Source of the DNA: Clostridium sp. M62/1
GTDB taxonomy: Bacteria > Bacillota > Clostridia > Lachnospirales > Lachnospiraceae
Reading direction: 5' to 3'
Assembly: GCF_020736365.1 (NCBI RefSeq)
Contig: NZ_CP085988.1
Span: 2,424,001-2,488,000, forward strand
DNA: 64,000 nt
The notes under the pieces are model-generated. The model ran no database searches. It saw only the letters and a list, made by a program, of their open reading frames with translations, and was not told the DNA's origin. Made by a program: the position numbers and the translations under genes. Positions 1-8,474 of the stretch are shown one piece after another (the first letter of the stretch is position 1; every line of letters starts with the position of its first letter).

Positions 1-366
1 CTGCAGAACCAGCGCCTCCTCGCTTCCTCTGCCGAACACAAAGGGATCTCCCCCCTTCAGCCGGACGACTCTGCGCCCTTTTTCAGCTTCCTCCACCAGA
101 ATTTGGTTGATCTCCTCCTGAGATTTCGTGTGAGAGCCTCCCCGCTTTCCCACATAAATCTGTTCTGCCCCCTCGGGAATCCATCCGAGAATCCCGTCCC
201 CTACCAGGGCGTCATAGACAACCGACTGGGCCTTTTCCAGAACCTCCCTGCCTCTGAGGGTCAGGAGTCCTGCGTCGCCTGGCCCGGCTCCTACCAGCCA
301 TACCTTTCCACGGTTTACCGTTCTCTCGGACTGCCTTTCGTCCTGTCCTTTTTCCTGCATATTCAT
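1..366 (-). CDS. cobA: Uroporphyrinogen-III C-methyltransferase (CobA/SUMT), 5' part only
   Basis: The gene runs off the left edge; 122 codons are visible. The N-terminus carries the SUMT signature [18 protein letters not shown], then YDALVG, the VGKRGG segment and [12 protein letters not shown], all hallmarks of the class III SAM-dependent methyltransferase that methylates uroporphyrinogen III at C2 and C7 to give precorrin-2. Two in-frame ATGs (364-366 and 358-360) are possible; the first has a GAGAGGAA-type ribosome site. It lies 86 bp downstream of hemC in the same direction, so it is probably the third gene of that unit. In many clostridia this protein is fused to a HemD domain, which would lie outside the window and cannot be checked. 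Confidence 0.9.
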   Translation of the reverse strand, partial: MNMQEKGQDERQSERTVNRGKVWLVGAGPGDAGLLTLRGREVLEKAQSVVYDALVGDGILGWIPEGAEQIYVGKRGGSHTKSQEEINQILVEEAEKGRRVVRLKGGDPFVFGRGSEEALVLQ

Positions 367-452
367 CTATCCCTGTTCCTCTCTGTCCTCTCTCTTTTTG
401 AACTTTCCTTCATCTGTATTTTTCTTCCGCTCACACTTTTAGCTCACACAGT

Positions 453-1349
453 TCACACTTTTTCCTGTTCTATTTCAGATTTGAGCCTGAGCGCCAGGCT
501 GCGGCCCAGCTCTGCCGGCCCCTGAACGCTGCCTTCCAGACTTCCCACAACCCAGCGGCCGCTTTTTTCTTCAAAGTAAAGACCTCTCAGCTTCAGTCTG
601 TCCCCTTCTATGAGGGCACAGGCCGCTATAGGCGAACTGCATCCTCCGTCAAGGGTTTTCACGAAGCTGCGCTCTGCCTCGGCCATGGCCTGGGACTTTG
701 GTGAATTTATTTTAATAAGGAAGGGATAACTGTCATCTTTTCTCCCCTGGACAGCCATGATTCCCTGCCCTGCCGGCGGGATGATCTCCTCCACGGAAAA
801 ATACCGGCTGATTCTGTCCTGAAGTCCCATCCGGATCATCCCGGCCGCCGCCAGTATCAAGGCGTCATATTCCCCTGAGTCCAGTTTGCGAAGCCGTGTG
901 TGAATATTTCCGCGAATCCCTTTAAACTCTGCATCCGGGTAAATTCTGGCTGCCTGGATTTTCCTTCTGGCGCTTCCCGTACCTATCACCGGATGAGCGG
1001 GAAGCTCTGACAGTCCCTCTCTCAAGACCAGTACATCCCTGTTGTCCTCTCTGGGAGAGTAGGCCAGAATCGGCAGTTCTTCGGGAATCTCCATGGGCAT
1101 ATCCTTAAGACTGTGCACGGAGAGATCGCTGCGTCCTTCCATAAGCGCCAGATCAAGCTCCTTCACAAACAGCCCCTTTCCGCCTATCTTGTCCAGAGAC
1201 TGGTTCAGAATCCTGTCCCCCGTTGTTTTCATCGTAACCAGCGTAAGCTCTGTCTCAGGAGAGGCCTTTCTGACCGCCTCCATCACAAGCTCCGCCTGCC
1301 TGACTGCCAGAAGGCTGTCACGGCTTCCGACTCTCACCTTTTTATTCAT
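453..1349 (-). CDS. hemC: Hydroxymethylbilane synthase (porphobilinogen deaminase)
   Basis: 298 aa, usual family length. It joins four porphobilinogens into hydroxymethylbilane in the cytoplasm, the entry to the tetrapyrrole branch used by the cobalamin genes of this window. Visible family marks are VGSRDSLLAVRQAE at the N-terminus, the catalytic Asp in HSLKDMP (about residue 83), GTGSARRK, and Cys237 in LDGGCSSP that holds the dipyrromethane cofactor. The ATG at 1347-1349 was chosen because AAGGAG lies 8-9 bp upstream and the protein then begins exactly at the family N-terminus; a longer reading frame exists but adds 46 charged non-homologous residues. The start overlaps the end of the upstream dehydrogenase gene, implying translational coupling. 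Confidence 0.95.
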   Translation of the reverse strand: MNKKVRVGSRDSLLAVRQAELVMEAVRKASPETELTLVTMKTTGDRILNQSLDKIGGKGLFVKELDLALMEGRSDLSVHSLKDMPMEIPEELPILAYSPREDNRDVLVLREGLSELPAHPVIGTGSARRKIQAARIYPDAEFKGIRGNIHTRLRKLDSGEYDALILAAAGMIRMGLQDRISRYFSVEEIIPPAGQGIMAVQGRKDDSYPFLIKINSPKSQAMAEAERSFVKTLDGGCSSPIAACALIEGDRLKLRGLYFEEKSGRWVVGSLEGSVQGPAELGRSLALRLKSEIEQEKV

Positions 1350-2016
1350 CCAAGCGCTCTCCTTTTCTCGTTTTTCCTCTGTCCTGATCCTTCCTCCGCT
1401 CTGCTTTGAGATTTCCGAGACAGTTTTCCCTCCCTGCATTCTTCTGACCAGAGTTCTCTCTTTCCCAGTCCTTCTCCTTTTGAGCAAACAGCTCCCTCAC
1501 CGCCTCCGAGGCCTGTCTGGCCAGGCGGTGATCCCTTCCTCCGGCCGTAATGCCTGCCGTCACCGAGCCTGCCTGTGCTATTCCCGGGAAGTAGAAGTCT
1601 GACTGGAGACGGTCAGAGGCCACATTGACAAATGCTCCTTTCGTTCTCCCGTCGCAGGCTGCCAGGCTATCCGTTTTCTCTGCGCCCGAAGCGGCGATTA
1701 CCAGAAAAAATGAGGGGGAGGATGGAGAGAACAGCCTTTCCCGAAACATCTCATACGTTCCCCTAAGCCAGTACAGACGGACAGAATCAGCTCCCGGCGG
1801 CGTCTGGAACCCTTCCTCCGGCACTGAATCCAGTACCAGCAGCCTTTTGTCCTTCTCCCCGGCCGCCCCTTCCAGAAAGCTGCTCTCCGGTGCCACAGCC
1901 GCCACCCTGGCTCCGAATTCCAGAAGCACGCGAATTCTCCTGGATGCCACAGAGCCTGCGCCAACCACAAGTACCCATTTTTCTTCCAGTTCAAAAAAAA
2001 GCGGAAAATATGCCAC
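1342..2016 (-). CDS. Precorrin-2 dehydrogenase (SirC / CysG N-terminal type)
   Basis: 224 aa. It oxidises precorrin-2 to sirohydrochlorin with NAD, which supplies the CbiK chelatase encoded at 22.6-23.5 kb. The N-terminus has a Rossmann motif VLVVGAGSVASRRIRVLL, and the centre has VNVASD...SDFYFPGI as in the CysG/Met8p family. The C-terminal 40 residues are highly charged and look like a low-complexity tail. The GTG at 2014-2016 is preferred: GGGAAGGAG lies 7-8 bp upstream, and the in-frame upstream codons overlap the -10 box of the promoter at 2065-2092, so they would lie outside the transcript. The gene is first in the unit and overlaps hemC by 8 bp. Confidence 0.9.
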   Translation of the reverse strand: MAYFPLFFELEEKWVLVVGAGSVASRRIRVLLEFGARVAAVAPESSFLEGAAGEKDKRLLVLDSVPEEGFQTPPGADSVRLYWLRGTYEMFRERLFSPSSPSFFLVIAASGAEKTDSLAACDGRTKGAFVNVASDRLQSDFYFPGIAQAGSVTAGITAGGRDHRLARQASEAVRELFAQKEKDWERENSGQKNAGRENCLGNLKAERRKDQDRGKTRKGERLDE

Positions 2017-2064
2017 GATTTCTCTCCTTCCCAGCCTGTCCTTCTGACTCTGCACATTTATCCT

Positions 2065-2092
2065 ATTATACACAAAACCGGAAAACTTTCAA
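2065..2092 (-). promoter_or_regulatory. Promoter of the precorrin-2 dehydrogenase-hemC-cobA unit
   Basis: TTGAAA (2087-2092) and TATAAT (2065-2070) are separated by 16 bp on the minus strand, a near-consensus vegetative promoter. The predicted RNA begins near 2058 and leaves about 40 nt of leader, too short for a B12 riboswitch. Confidence 0.8.
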
Positions 2093-2109
2093 ATACATTC
2101 GTCCTGTGA

Positions 2110-2138
2110 TTGACGGCATCTGAAAGTCACGCTATACT
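2110..2138 (+). promoter_or_regulatory. Promoter of the 85-aa protein gene
   Basis: TTGACG (2110-2115), 17-bp spacer, TATACT (2133-2138). It is divergent from and only 17 bp away from the -35 box of the hemC unit promoter. Confidence 0.75.
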
Positions 2139-2207
2139 GAAAAAGACGGCTGGCGCAGGTATACAGCCGCAAAGGCAGCATTTACAAAACACAGAAGGGA
2201 GAATCCC

Positions 2208-2465
2208 ATGGAAGAATTTTTCAAAGCGATCGAGGATAAAATCAGAGCCGCCGGATACCAAGGCCCGCTGGACGGAGAAGCGCTTTACGATGAGATCTGC
2301 GATGAGATTGAGGATAAGGAAAATGGCTCCTATCTTTTTCTGTCGAAAAAGGACAACGGAGACATTTTTGAGTACAAGGTGGATGTGATGGACGAGGAAT
2401 TTAATCTCTCCTATGTCCACATCACCGCCGGGGACGGCGTTTTTCACGCAGATTTCGATCAGTAG
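2208..2465 (+). CDS. Conserved small acidic protein, function unknown
   Basis: 85 aa, strongly acidic (many Glu and Asp), with no membrane segment or signal peptide. It starts MEEFFKAIEDKIRAAGY and ends in an alternating beta-like stretch (YKVDVMDEEFNLSYVHITAG). I do not recognise the family. The ribosome site AGAAGGGAGA lies at a normal distance from the ATG, and a good promoter stands 70 bp upstream, so it is very likely expressed. It is transcribed away from the tetrapyrrole unit and probably independently of the next small gene, which has its own promoter. Confidence 0.75.
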   Translation: MEEFFKAIEDKIRAAGYQGPLDGEALYDEICDEIEDKENGSYLFLSKKDNGDIFEYKVDVMDEEFNLSYVHITAGDGVFHADFDQ

Positions 2466-2533
2466 AAGCCAGCACGCTGCAGTCTGAACAGAGACCATGC
2501 CGTTTTTTTCGCTTCTTTCGGCAGTTCTCATAA

Positions 2534-2562
2534 TTGCAGTTCCCTGCTTTTTCCTGTATAAT
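2534..2562 (+). promoter_or_regulatory. Promoter of the 78-aa protein gene
   Basis: TTGCAG (2534-2539), 17-bp spacer, TATAAT (2557-2562), followed about 57 bp later by the ATG. Confidence 0.8.
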
Positions 2563-2618
2563 ACTGTCTGATAAAATGAAACAGACAAATCAGACAGATT
2601 TTTCAGGAGGATTCTTTT

Positions 2619-2855
2619 ATGAAGCTTCAGAATATTGACAATGTAGAGAAATTTTTCAGTGTTATCGACGAATGCAGGGGCCGCGTGGAGCTTGTATCTC
2701 CGGAAGGTGACCGCATCAATCTGAAATCCAAGCTGGCACAGTACCTCTCACTGGCCAGCGTGTTCTCCAACGGCTATATCAAGGAGCTGGATCTGATCGC
2801 CTATGAGAGGGAGGACGTCGACCGGCTGCTCAAGTTCATGTATCAGGGAGAGTAG
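2619..2855 (+). CDS. Conserved small protein (clostridial 78-aa family), function unknown
   Basis: 78 aa, beginning MKLQNIDNVEKFFSVIDEC and containing VELVSPEGDRINLKSKLAQY. Similar short proteins occur in clostridial genomes, sometimes labelled poly(A) polymerase without apparent support; nothing here shows a catalytic domain. The start is fixed by CAGGAGG about 8 bp upstream. It has its own promoter and ends 25 bp before a strong terminator hairpin, so it forms a single-gene transcript. Cytoplasmic by absence of any hydrophobic segment. Confidence 0.75.
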   Translation: MKLQNIDNVEKFFSVIDECRGRVELVSPEGDRINLKSKLAQYLSLASVFSNGYIKELDLIAYEREDVDRLLKFMYQGE

Positions 2856-2880
2856 GCTGACAGGACGGCTGCAGCGGGAA

Positions 2881-2929
2881 AAGCCACTGAAGAGGATTCC
2901 AAGTCATATCCTCTTCAGTGGCTTTTTTT
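2881..2929 (+). terminator. Rho-independent terminator
   Basis: A 15-bp perfect stem (GCCACTGAAGAGGAT, 2883-2897, with its complement at 2908-2922) is followed by seven T. It ends the 78-aa gene; the AAAA run at its left foot could also let it serve the converging permease transcript. Confidence 0.9.
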
Positions 2930-2943
2930 GTTCCATACCTTTC

Positions 2944-4197
2944 TCAGTCTTTTTCCGTTTCCTTTTCTTTCTTATTTTCCGTCTTTTCTGCTTTTTTTCC
3001 GGAGCCGCTCATTTTCGCTCCCGCTTCGCGCTCTGAAAAACGCTTCAAATATTTATCCGCCTTCACATTCCGCCCGGCAAGCTGAATTCCCACATCTTCC
3101 TTTAACAGTGTATAGCCTACGGAACAGAGCGGAATAAAGATCAGCATTCCGACAATTCCCATCATACTTCCGCCCAGGGAAACGGCTACCAGCACCCAGA
3201 TGGACGGAAGGCCCACAGAGCTTCCCACCACATGGGGATAGATCAGGTTGCCTTCAATCTGCTGAAGCACCAGAAAGATAATCGTAAACCAGATTGCCTG
3301 CACGGGGCTGACCATCAGCATCAGGAAAATTCCCACAGCGCAGCCGATAAAGGCTCCAAAAATCGGAATCAGGGCCGTGAAGGCAATCAGAACTCCAATA
3401 AGCAGTGCAAACGGCAGACGCAGAATGGTCAGCGTCACAAAAAACATGGTTCCCAGAATCACCGCCTCTGTACACTGACCTGTCAGAAATTTCGAAAAGA
3501 TCCGTTCCGTCATTCTGAGGACGCCAAGTCCCTTATCCACAGCAGACTCGGGGAAGTAGGCATAGCACAGCTGTTTAAACTGGCGGGACAGGGTTTCCTT
3601 CTGAAGCAGAATGTACAGAGAAAAGATAAAGGAAATACTGAAGGTGGTAAGTCCGCTGGCGATGGACACGGCAGCCGTCACAGTGGACGATAGGAGGTTC
3701 CCCGCTCCTGAAGTGATGAAGGAGGCTGTCTCCTCCATCAGAGTTTTCCAGTCAATCTCGATGCTGTTGATAAACTCCACGATCTCCGGATATCTGGCAA
3801 ACATGGCCTCCGCCTGGATCTGCATATTCTCAAAGAAGGCCGGCACCAGGCGTTTTAAGCCAAGCAGCGTCCCTGTCAGCTCCGGTATCACCACAAGGCT
3901 CACAACTGCCACAATCACCAGCACAAACAGGATGGCTAACAGAAGGCTGAGCGGCCTTTTTGCCCTGCTTGTCTCCTTCATTCTCAGCAAGCCGCCCAGA
4001 ATATTTTTCTCGATAAAGCGCATGGGCACATTGAGAATAAACGCAATAGCCGCCCCCAGAAGGAAGGGAAACATAAGCCTCAGGCCTCCCCGCAGAAAGC
4101 CGAACACATATTCCATGCGAAAGGCCAGAGCCAGAATCACGATGGTGTACAGAATCAGAAGCATGATCTTTTTCATGTTATCTTTGTTCAATTCCAT
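2944..4197 (-). CDS. AI-2E family (UPF0118/TqsA-like) membrane permease
   Basis: 417 aa integral membrane protein. It has about eight hydrophobic segments: three near the N-terminus (residues about 9-75), a large extracellular loop, and a C-terminal block with FALLIGVLIAFTALIPIFGAFIG and LVLQQIEGNLIYPHVVG, the latter being the family signature. Members export or import small molecules, including autoinducer-2 in E. coli TqsA; the substrate here cannot be told. The C-terminal tail is charged (KKAEKTENKKEKETEKD). The start lies 7 bp after the stop of the alaX-like gene, so the two are probably co-transcribed. Confidence 0.88.
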   Translation of the reverse strand: MELNKDNMKKIMLLILYTIVILALAFRMEYVFGFLRGGLRLMFPFLLGAAIAFILNVPMRFIEKNILGGLLRMKETSRAKRPLSLLLAILFVLVIVAVVSLVVIPELTGTLLGLKRLVPAFFENMQIQAEAMFARYPEIVEFINSIEIDWKTLMEETASFITSGAGNLLSSTVTAAVSIASGLTTFSISFIFSLYILLQKETLSRQFKQLCYAYFPESAVDKGLGVLRMTERIFSKFLTGQCTEAVILGTMFFVTLTILRLPFALLIGVLIAFTALIPIFGAFIGCAVGIFLMLMVSPVQAIWFTIIFLVLQQIEGNLIYPHVVGSSVGLPSIWVLVAVSLGGSMMGIVGMLIFIPLCSVGYTLLKEDVGIQLAGRNVKADKYLKRFSEREAGAKMSGSGKKAEKTENKKEKETEKD

Positions 4198-4204
4198 ATC
4201 TGTC

Positions 4205-5368
4205 TTATATTCCTCTCTCCCTCAGGGCTGCAAACCAGTTTCTCACTTCTTCTCCGGAAGCGCTCACACTGCCCTGAACCATGCGCTCGCTTCCGCCTCC
4301 CCTGCCGTTCAGGGACTGATTCAGTTCCCGGCCAAGGGTTCTCATATCATGGACAGGGCTTGCAAGAGTGTAGGAAAAGCTTCCACTCTGTCCTCCGAAC
4401 ACAGCTGTCACCTGTCCCCTTTTCGCTTCCATGAGCAGGTTGCAGAACTGTCTCACTTCTACAGGTGTATAATCCTTCTCAAAGACCAGGAGAATCCCAT
4501 CTGACTCCGGATAGGAAGCAGTCTTAAGCTCCATCAGCTGTCTGGTCAGGGCCACCGTTCTCGCCTTCTCCTCTGAGAGCTCGTCCCTCTGCCGCTTCAC
4601 CGCCTCCACAATTTCCTCCGGCTTTGCAGAAAGCAGGACAGAAACAGCGGAAACCTGCTCCGTTTTTCTGTCGCAGGCCTTCAGCGCCTTCTGACCGCAG
4701 AGCATGGAAATGCGGACTCCTCCTTTATAGTTCATCAGAGAGAGAAACTTGATAACTCCGATTTCCCCGGTATACGCCACATGGGTACCGCAGCAGGCAC
4801 AGGTGTCCACGCCGGGAACCTCCACAATGCGCACCTGGCCTGAGAGCTCCTTCTTGCTCCTGTAATCAAGCTTTTCAAGCTCCTCCTCGGAAGGATATGT
4901 AATTTTGAGAGGAATATTGGCCCAGATTGCCCGGTTGGCCTTCTCCTCAATTTCCATCAGCTCCTCCCAGCTCATGGGGCCGTTCAGATCAATGGTCATC
5001 TCCTCCCTGCCCATGTGAAAGCCCACATTGTCATATCCATAGACGCTGTGAATCAGCCCGGAAACGATATGCTCGCCGGAATGCTGCTGCATATTGGAAA
5101 AGCGCGCCTCCCAGTCGATCCTCCCTGTAACCTCTTCCCCCACCGAAAGCTCCCTGTCTGTATAGTGAATCACAGTCCCGTCCTTTTCGTGGACATCCAA
5201 AACCCTGGCTGTTCCCAGCACTCCCGTGTCAGCCGGCTGCCCGCCTCCCTCCGGATAAAAGCAGGTTCTGTCAAGCTCTACCTCAAATCCCTTTTTCCCG
5301 GAGACGCAGGCCGTCACCCTGGCTGTAAATTCCCTTCGGTACGGCTCCTCGTAAAATAATTTCTCCAT
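4205..5368 (-). CDS. Alanyl-tRNA editing protein, AlaX-L type (with DHHA1-like C-terminus)
   Basis: 387 aa. This free-standing relative of the AlaRS editing domain hydrolyses mischarged Ser/Gly-tRNA(Ala). The zinc-binding residues are visible in QQHSGEHI (HxxxH) and DTCACCGTHV (CxxxH), and the FYPEGGGQPADTG motif of the second AlaRS-like domain lies near the N-terminus. A coiled segment (about residues 250-290) precedes a DHHA1-type C-terminal domain with GGQSGSFSYTLASP and LNGRGGGSERMVQG. The ATG at 5366-5368 starts the family N-terminus and has AGGAGGAAGGA upstream; a longer frame to 5428 is not needed. First gene of a two-gene unit with the permease. Confidence 0.93.
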   Translation of the reverse strand: MEKLFYEEPYRREFTARVTACVSGKKGFEVELDRTCFYPEGGGQPADTGVLGTARVLDVHEKDGTVIHYTDRELSVGEEVTGRIDWEARFSNMQQHSGEHIVSGLIHSVYGYDNVGFHMGREEMTIDLNGPMSWEELMEIEEKANRAIWANIPLKITYPSEEELEKLDYRSKKELSGQVRIVEVPGVDTCACCGTHVAYTGEIGVIKFLSLMNYKGGVRISMLCGQKALKACDRKTEQVSAVSVLLSAKPEEIVEAVKRQRDELSEEKARTVALTRQLMELKTASYPESDGILLVFEKDYTPVEVRQFCNLLMEAKRGQVTAVFGGQSGSFSYTLASPVHDMRTLGRELNQSLNGRGGGSERMVQGSVSASGEEVRNWFAALRERGI

Positions 5369-5419
5369 CTCTTCTGTCCTTCCTCCTGTCCATGAACCTG
5401 TGCGGTTCCGATTATTATA

Positions 5420-5447
5420 ATTATACACAGATTTTCCGGCGGTTCAA
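5420..5447 (-). promoter_or_regulatory. Promoter of the alaX-permease unit
   Basis: TTGAAC (5442-5447) and TATAAT (5420-5425) on the minus strand with a 16-bp spacer, about 50 bp upstream of the alaX ATG. Confidence 0.75.
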
Positions 5448-5540
5448 TCAATTTGCCATTAATTTTTCGTTTTGATGGAAACTGTGGCAAGCAGGGCGGC
5501 ATAAGATGGAGTGTAAAGAAAATGTCGGAGGAACTTAAAT

Positions 5541-5795
5541 ATGAGCGATTTATCAGCAACTAACTGCGGATGCGGATGTGAGACTACAGGAGGAGGAAGC
5601 AACCTCATTTTCCTGATTCTCATTCTGATTTGCTGCGGCGGCTGCGGCTTCGGCGGAGGCTTTTGTGAACATAATGGCTGCGGCGGCGGATGCTCCTGCG
5701 GATTTGGCGGCGGCGGATGTGAATGGCTGATCTGGATCATCCTGCTGTGCTGCTGCTGCGGCGGCGGAAACAACGGCGGCGGCTTCTGCTGCTAG
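5541..5795 (+). CDS. Small Cys/Gly-rich protein
   Basis: 84 aa, of which 17 are Cys and most of the rest Gly. Cys occur as CGCGC, CC, and a CCCC run near the C-terminus. Two short hydrophobic stretches (LIFLILILI near residue 22 and LIWIILL near residue 62) separate Gly-rich blocks, so it may associate with the membrane. Similar clostridial products have been named chorion-class high-cysteine proteins from composition alone. A GGAGGAA site 8 bp before the ATG supports translation. Function unknown; a spore-coat-like or metal-binding role is speculation. Confidence 0.7.
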   Translation: MSDLSATNCGCGCETTGGGSNLIFLILILICCGGCGFGGGFCEHNGCGGGCSCGFGGGGCEWLIWIILLCCCCGGGNNGGGFCC

Positions 5796-5830
5796 TTTCC
5801 GTTTTTCTGACGCCGTCCTGCAGGGCGGCA

Positions 5831-5907
5831 GCCAGGCGGCTCTTCTGCCGCCTGGCGCAGACAGAGGCTCCCGCTTCCCGGACTGTCCCGGGGCGGGAGC
5901 CTCTGTC
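5831..5907. terminator. Two GC-rich hairpins between converging genes
   Basis: Hairpin one pairs GCCAGGCGGC (5831-5840) with GCCGCCTGGC (5847-5856). Hairpin two pairs GACAGAGGCTCCCGC (5860-5874) with its complement (5893-5907). Neither has a proper T run on either side, so termination is probable but not certain. They lie between the Cys-rich gene and the last gene of the cobalamin run. Confidence 0.55.
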
Positions 5908-5952
5908 AGATCTTATGTTCTTTCCCCTTGAAGATTTGCGGAAGCTGCCTTT

Positions 5953-6621
5953 CTACCGCTCTCTCGCAAGCTGGTAGATCAGCGCATTGCAGATGGCAGC
6001 TGCCACGTTGCTTCCGCCTTTTCTTCCCCTAGCCACAATATAGGGGGTATCCTGAAGGGATAAAATCAGCTCCTTGGACGAAACCACATTGACAAAGCCC
6101 ACCGGTACTCCGATGATGAGTCTGGGCGCAAGTCTCCCTTCCCGGATCAGCTCATAGAGGCGCACCAGGGCTGTGGGGGCATTTCCCACTGCAAAGATGC
6201 AGTCTCTTCCGAGAGAGGCCGCCTTATCCATACTGGCTGCCGCCCGGGTGGTGCCCTGCTGTTTCGCTGTCTCTGCCACGTCCTCATCTGCCATAAAGCA
6301 GAGTACCTCAGAACCAAGGCGCTCCAGGCTCCTTTTATTGATCCCGGCCCGTCCCATATTGGTGTCTGTCACAATGACAGCCCCCTCTCTCAAAGCCTCC
6401 AGAGCCTTTTTCACCGCCCCTTCTGAAAATACCAGATTGTCCGCATAGTCAAAATCTGCGGTTGTGTGGATCACCCGCTTGATCACCGGCTCTTCCTCGG
6501 GCCTGAACGTCCTGCCCGGGAACCGTTCCATAAGCTCCTCGGAGATAATCTCAAAGCTCCTGTCCTCTATCTTTTCAGGCAGCACCTGCTCTAACTGTAT
6601 CCTTCTTTCCATCCTTCTCAC
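5953..6621 (-). CDS. cbiC: Cobalt-precorrin-8 methylmutase
   Basis: 222 aa. It moves the C11 methyl group to C12 to give cobyrinic acid. The family core is clear: the catalytic His in VIHTTADFDY (about residue 51), TDTNMGRAGI, GNAPTAL, and the C-terminal GVPVGFVNVVSSKE...RGRKGGSNVAAAICNAL. The start is either GTG 6619-6621 (AGAGGG 5 bp upstream) or ATG 6610-6612. It is the last gene of the cobalamin run, separated from cbiP by about 220 bp of purine-rich degenerate repeats, an unusually wide gap for this operon. Confidence 0.95.
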   Translation of the reverse strand: MRRMERRIQLEQVLPEKIEDRSFEIISEELMERFPGRTFRPEEEPVIKRVIHTTADFDYADNLVFSEGAVKKALEALREGAVIVTDTNMGRAGINKRSLERLGSEVLCFMADEDVAETAKQQGTTRAAASMDKAASLGRDCIFAVGNAPTALVRLYELIREGRLAPRLIIGVPVGFVNVVSSKELILSLQDTPYIVARGRKGGSNVAAAICNALIYQLARER

Positions 6622-6842
6622 CGCATCCCTCTGTTTTTTTGTTCCTGATTTAGTTTTTCTTCCTATTTAGTTTTTCTTCCTGCTTTGTTTTCGTTCCTGT
6701 TTTTGTCTTATACTCCGTCTCTTTCTGCCTGGAGTTTCTGCTCAGATTCCTTTTTAGATTCTCCTCTCAGGTTCCTTTTCAGATTTCTCTCCCAGATTCC
6801 TTTTTCAGATCCTTCTTCCAAACTCTTTTTCAGATCCTCCTC
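6622..6842. repeat. Purine-rich degenerate repeats between cbiP and cbiC
   Basis: Read on the minus strand, the segment is almost purely A/G and made of loosely repeated units such as GGATCTGAAAAAG, GGAATCTG and GGAAGAAAAACTAAAT (two near copies). No reading frame with a ribosome site was found. It looks like slippage-generated filler inside the operon. Confidence 0.6.
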
Positions 6843-8393
6843 TCAGATTCCCTGTCTGAGAATCCTGTAAATCTCGTCCATATCAAGGCTTTTTCTCAGC
6901 CCGTCGGCCAGCAGGTCAAACTGCTTTTCCCGGTAGGCTCTGTAATCAAAGTCTGCTGCATCCTTAAGGCTTATTCCCTTTTCAGAAAGAAGGGCTTCTG
7001 CCAGAACAGCGGCCGTGCCGGGCTCGTCGAAGATGCCGTGGACGTATGTGCCGCAGGCCTGCAGGGAACCTCCTTCATCTGTCAGGACGCAGCCGTCGGG
7101 CTTCTCTCCCGTCTCTCCTCCCTCCTGGTTTTCCCGGAGGACAGAGAGGGGGCGTCCTCCCTCAAGGAGCCTGGTCCTTCCCATATGGATCTCATAGCCG
7201 GAAAACTCTCTTCCCGAGAGGGCGGAAAAGATGCCGGGAAGGGCGCCGAAACGGCCTGTCACCCGGGTTCTCATCTTCTCCTTCTCAAATTCTGTGGCTG
7301 TCTCAAGGAGCCCCATTCCCCGCACAGACACTCCCGGGGCCCCTGCCTCTGTGCCCTTCTCATCTGTCAGACTGCGCCCCATCATCTGGTAGCCTCCGCA
7401 GATCCCAAACACAGGAACCCCTGACGAGGCAGCTTTCAGCACGGCGGCCTCCAGACCGTTCTGGCGCATCCACAGCAGATCCTCTATGGTATTTTTCGTT
7501 CCCGGAAGGATAATCAGATCCGGAGCAGACAGCTCTGACATTTTCTCCACGTACCGGACAGATACGCCGGGCAGGCAGGAAAACGCCTGAAAATCCGTGA
7601 AGTTGGAAAGACGGGGGAACCGGATCACGGCAATGTCCAGGGCGGCTCCCTCATCCTTTTCCCGGGCATTCAGGCGGGCGCTCAGACTGTCCTCGTCCTC
7701 AATATCTGCCTGAATATAAGGGATAATCCCTGTCACCGGAATCCCGCAGAGTTTCTCAATCATCTCTGCCCCCGGCTCCAGGATCGTCCGATCTCCGCGG
7801 AATTTATTGATCAGAAGTCCCTTTATGTACCTTCTCTCCTCCTCTTCCAGGAGCATCACGGTGCCGTAGAGCTGGGCGAACACGCCTCCCCTGTCTATAT
7901 CGCCGGCCAGAAGGACAGGAGCCTTCGCCATCCTGGCAATCCCCATATTGACGATGTCATCCTGCTTCAGGTTAATCTCCGCAGGACTTCCGGCCCCCTC
8001 GATCACAATAATATCGTAGTCCTTCGAGAGAGATTCATAGGCATTTCGGATCACCGGAAGAAGTGTTTTTTTGTATCTGAAATACTCTCTGGCCGGCATG
8101 GTTCCCACCGGCTCCCCCATGACGATCACCTGGGAGCCGGTGTCGCTGGAGGGTTTTAAGAGGATCGGGTTCATGGCCGCGCGGGGGGAGATTCCCGCTG
8201 CCTGGGCCTGCACTGCCTGGGCCCGTCCGATCTCTAAACCCTCCTCTGTGATAAAAGAATTGAGAGCCATATTCTGGGATTTAAAGGGAGCCACACGGTA
8301 GCCGTCCTGCCGGAATATGCGGCAGAGGCCGGCGGCAATCAGGCTTTTTCCAGCGTTTGACATGGTCCCCTGGATCATGATTGGTTTTGCCAT
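6843..8393 (-). CDS. cbiP: Cobyric acid synthase
   Basis: 516 aa. It amidates adenosyl-cobyrinate a,c-diamide at positions b, d, e and g, using glutamine and ATP. The N-terminal dethiobiotin-synthetase-like domain has the P-loop GTMSNAGKS (residues 9-17) and [10 protein letters not shown]; the C-terminal class I amidotransferase domain has the Cys nucleophile in [10 protein letters not shown] and the His in YVHGIFD. AAGGAGAACGAA before the ATG fixes the start. It lies between cobD and cbiC in the cobalamin run. The C-terminal domain has a short charged insert ([10 protein letters not shown]) that looks like linker expansion. Confidence 0.97.
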   Translation of the reverse strand: MAKPIMIQGTMSNAGKSLIAAGLCRIFRQDGYRVAPFKSQNMALNSFITEEGLEIGRAQAVQAQAAGISPRAAMNPILLKPSSDTGSQVIVMGEPVGTMPAREYFRYKKTLLPVIRNAYESLSKDYDIIVIEGAGSPAEINLKQDDIVNMGIARMAKAPVLLAGDIDRGGVFAQLYGTVMLLEEEERRYIKGLLINKFRGDRTILEPGAEMIEKLCGIPVTGIIPYIQADIEDEDSLSARLNAREKDEGAALDIAVIRFPRLSNFTDFQAFSCLPGVSVRYVEKMSELSAPDLIILPGTKNTIEDLLWMRQNGLEAAVLKAASSGVPVFGICGGYQMMGRSLTDEKGTEAGAPGVSVRGMGLLETATEFEKEKMRTRVTGRFGALPGIFSALSGREFSGYEIHMGRTRLLEGGRPLSVLRENQEGGETGEKPDGCVLTDEGGSLQACGTYVHGIFDEPGTAAVLAEALLSEKGISLKDAADFDYRAYREKQFDLLADGLRKSLDMDEIYRILRQGI

Positions 8394-8474
8394 TTCGTTC
8401 TCCTTTCCTGTATACAGTATGCAGCCAGATCGGGTTTTTGCTGCTGTCTCATCCTCTCCTTCACCGGCACTCTC

